Origin: Planctomycetota bacterium
Lineage (GTDB): Bacteria > Planctomycetota > Planctomycetia > Gemmatales > Gemmataceae
DNA length: 5,437 bases
Assembly (NCBI GenBank): GCA_016200155.1
Contig: JACQFG010000371.1
Location: 1 to 5,437, forward strand
Direction of reading: 5' to 3'
Position 1 is the first letter of the stretch. Every line of letters begins with the position of its first letter. The position numbers were made by a program, and so were the translations under genes. Below are positions 3,596 to 5,437 of this stretch, in pieces. Under the pieces are notes generated by a model, which saw only the letters and a program-made list of their open reading frames with translations, ran no database searches and was not told where the DNA came from.

Positions 3596-5437
3596 ATGCG
3601 TCGTGGTCTTTTGATTGCATCTATCCTCACCATCGGTCTTTTTGTCGGAAGCTGGCACGCCACCACCGCCGAACAGGGCGACAAGAACCCGGTCCGCAAG
3701 AAATCCGGCCTGGAAAAGCGTGTCCCGTGGACGACGTCGAAGGTGATTGGCTCCCCCGAGCCGCCGCCGCCGTACAAGACGGAGCCGGCGTTTCCGAAGC
3801 TGCCCAAGTTCGAGGAGCCGCTCGATCTGACTTACGCGCCGGGCACGGACCGGCTGTTCGTCGCCGGCCGCTGGGGCAAGGTCTGGTCGTTCGTCAACAA
3901 GAAAGACGCCGACAAGGCCGACGTCGTCCTCGAGTTCAAGGGCGCCAAGGACTCGCAGGGCTTGCCGATGAAGCAGGTCATCTACGCGATCACGCTCCAT
4001 CCGAAGTTCAAGGACAACGGCTACCTGTACGTGACCTGGATCCCGAACCCGGAGAAGGAGGAGTTGCCGAAGGGCTCGCGTGTGTCGCGCTTCACGGTCA
4101 AGGGGAGCCCGCCGGTTGCCGATCTTTCTACCGAGAAGGTCATCTTCGAATGGCCCAACGGCGGCCACAACGGCGGCTGCCTCAAGTTCGGCCCTGACGG
4201 CCACCTCTACATCGTCACCGGCGACGGCTCCGGCATCGCCGATCAACTCGACATCGGCCAGGACCTCTCCAGCATCCACGCCAAGCTGCTGCGCATCAAT
4301 GTCGATAACCCCAACGCCGGCGAACCCAGCGGCGTCAAACCCAAAGCCTACGGCATCCCCAAGGACAACCCGTTCGTGAAAACTCCCGGCGCGCGTCCCG
4401 AAATCTACGCCTACGGCCTCCGCCAACTCTGGCGCTTCAGCTTCGACCGCGGAGGACCCGGTAGCCCGTTCTCGAAGGCCGGCGACCTCTGGGGCGGCGA
4501 AGTCGGCCAGGACTTGTGGGAAAGCGTTTACAAGATCGAAAAAGGCGGCAACTACGGCTGGTCCGTCATGGAAGGCACCCACCCCTTCCGCCCTGAACGC
4601 AAGAAGGGACCGACGCCGATCCTCACGTCGGTCGTCGAGCATTCGCACACCGACTTCCGCTCCATCACCGGCGGGTTCGTCTATCGCGGCAAGCGATTGA
4701 AGGAGCTCCAAGGGCACTACATCTACGGCGACTTCGACACGGGCAGGGTCTGGCACTACCACGAACTGATCGTGGAGGGGCACAAGATCATCAAGAACAA
4801 GGATGGCTCCGTGACGCGCCAGGCGTTCGAAGAAAAAAAGAAAATCAGCGGGGAACTCGCCCGCACCACGTATCGCATCGTCTCCTGGGGCGAGGACGCG
4901 GCCGGCGAAATCTACTTCGTCGATTTCACCGGCGGCGGCATCTATCAACTTGTCAAGGCTCCGCCTCTTTCGCCTTTCGCGCCGTTCCCGCGCAAACTCT
5001 CCGATACGGGAATCTTCGCATCCACCACGGACCACAAGGTTGCCGCAGGCGTCATCCCCTACTCCGTCAACGCTCAGCTCTGGGGCGATCATGCCGAGAA
5101 GGAACGCTTCCTCGCCATCCCAGGCAACGGCCAGATCGGTTTCGACGACATCACCTACCCGCAGCCGTCGCCCGGCGCTCCTCCCGGCTGGCGCTTCCCC
5201 GACGGCACCGTGCTCGTCAAGACGTTCTCGATGGACATGGAACGCGGCAATCCCAAGAGCCGCAAACGCATCGAAACGCGCTTGCTCCACTTCCAGCAAT
5301 TCCCCGGCACCCAGGAGTACGGCGACCAGTACTGGCGCGGCTACACCTACCGCTGGAACGACGAGCAAACCGACGCGGTGCTCGTCGATGAAAAAGGCGC
5401 CGACCTGCCGCTCAAGATCAAGGTCGGCGACAAGACG
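3596..5437 (+). CDS. Secreted PQQ-dependent sugar dehydrogenase with SO2930-type C-terminal domain (3' partial)
   Basis: The frame is open for 614 codons to the window edge, with no stop. GGAGAG at 3585-3590 fixes the ATG. Residues 1-25 are a signal peptide (MRRG, hydrophobic LLIASILTIGLFVG, cleavage after HATTA), so the protein is exported. Residues about 72-455 form a glucose/sorbosone-dehydrogenase beta-propeller: LDLTYAPGTDRLFVAGRWG (77-95), AITLHPKFKDNGYLYVTW (131-148), GGHNGGCLKFGPDGHLYIVTGDG (189-211) with His191 at the position of the catalytic base, YGLRQLWRFSFD (273-284), GGNYGW (317-322), YGDFDTGRVW (377-386) and GEIYFVDFTGGGIYQL (437-452). From about 466 a second domain starts, with KLSDTGIF, GVIPYSVNAQLWGDHAEKERF, FPDGTVLVKTF, RIETRLLHF and GYTYRWNDEQTDAVLV, as in SO2930-family di-haem cytochromes. 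No CxxCH is present yet; haem sites would be downstream. The expected role is periplasmic sugar or aldose oxidation with electrons passed to its own cytochrome part. Confidence 0.92.
   Translation, partial: MRRGLLIASILTIGLFVGSWHATTAEQGDKNPVRKKSGLEKRVPWTTSKVIGSPEPPPPYKTEPAFPKLPKFEEPLDLTYAPGTDRLFVAGRWGKVWSFVNKKDADKADVVLEFKGAKDSQGLPMKQVIYAITLHPKFKDNGYLYVTWIPNPEKEELPKGSRVSRFTVKGSPPVADLSTEKVIFEWPNGGHNGGCLKFGPDGHLYIVTGDGSGIADQLDIGQDLSSIHAKLLRINVDNPNAGEPSGVKPKAYGIPKDNPFVKTPGARPEIYAYGLRQLWRFSFDRGGPGSPFSKAGDLWGGEVGQDLWESVYKIEKGGNYGWSVMEGTHPFRPERKKGPTPILTSVVEHSHTDFRSITGGFVYRGKRLKELQGHYIYGDFDTGRVWHYHELIVEGHKIIKNKDGSVTRQAFEEKKKISGELARTTYRIVSWGEDAAGEIYFVDFTGGGIYQLVKAPPLSPFAPFPRKLSDTGIFASTTDHKVAAGVIPYSVNAQLWGDHAEKERFLAIPGNGQIGFDDITYPQPSPGAPPGWRFPDGTVLVKTFSMDMERGNPKSRKRIETRLLHFQQFPGTQEYGDQYWRGYTYRWNDEQTDAVLVDEKGADLPLKIKVGDKT

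Noticed and set aside
3508..4197. Plus-strand open frame of 229 codons overlapping the 5' part of the PQQ dehydrogenase gene
   Set aside because: It is in another frame of the dehydrogenase gene, lacks domain signatures, and its product is Arg/Gln/Gly-rich.
3227..5368. Very long minus-strand open frame of 713 codons
   Set aside because: It is antisense to the PQQ dehydrogenase gene and to the end of the small-gene pair. The plus-strand product has a signal peptide, a strong ribosome binding site and recognisable domains, whereas this frame is rich in Ala/Val/Asp/Arg with no recognisable fold. Long antisense frames are expected opposite GC-rich genes.

Overview
The window is GC-rich, densely coding bacterial DNA. 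It most resembles a planctomycete, probably of the Pirellulales type. Three things point there: a PQQ-type sugar dehydrogenase joined in one reading frame to an SO2930-like (di-haem cytochrome-associated) domain, a pair of small adjacent genes of unknown function whose look I associate with planctomycetes, and REP-like palindromes between genes. This placement is inferred from gene content recalled from memory; there is no rRNA or other marker gene in the window.

Layout. On the minus strand, reading right to left, a zinc-less medium-chain dehydrogenase/reductase of the 2-enoyl-thioester reductase type (1644 to 637) is followed 70 bases later by a small membrane-anchored bacterial PH-domain protein (566 to 96). 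The two probably form one transcription unit. Each end of the unit carries a different strong palindrome: one just upstream of the first start codon (1659-1728) and one just past the last stop codon (32-91). A 304-base divergent intergenic region (1645-1948) separates it from plus-strand genes.

On the plus strand come a cytidylate-kinase-like protein (1949-2662), then a tightly spaced pair of small proteins of unknown function (2741-3109 and 3122-3502), which appear to have their own promoter. After a more AT-rich spacer there is a large secreted protein (3596 to the window edge, 3' incomplete). It has a signal peptide, a PQQ-dependent glucose/sorbosone-dehydrogenase-like beta-propeller and the start of an SO2930-type C-terminal domain. 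Its haem-binding part, if present, lies outside the window.

The genes do not form one obvious pathway. The secreted dehydrogenase would oxidise sugars or aldoses outside the cytoplasmic membrane. The MDR enzyme would reduce an enoyl thioester or quinone-like substrate in the cytoplasm. The PH-domain protein and the kinase-like protein have no substrate I can name. The most interesting unexplained items are the two-gene module at 2741-3502 and the multi-stem palindrome at 1659-1728.
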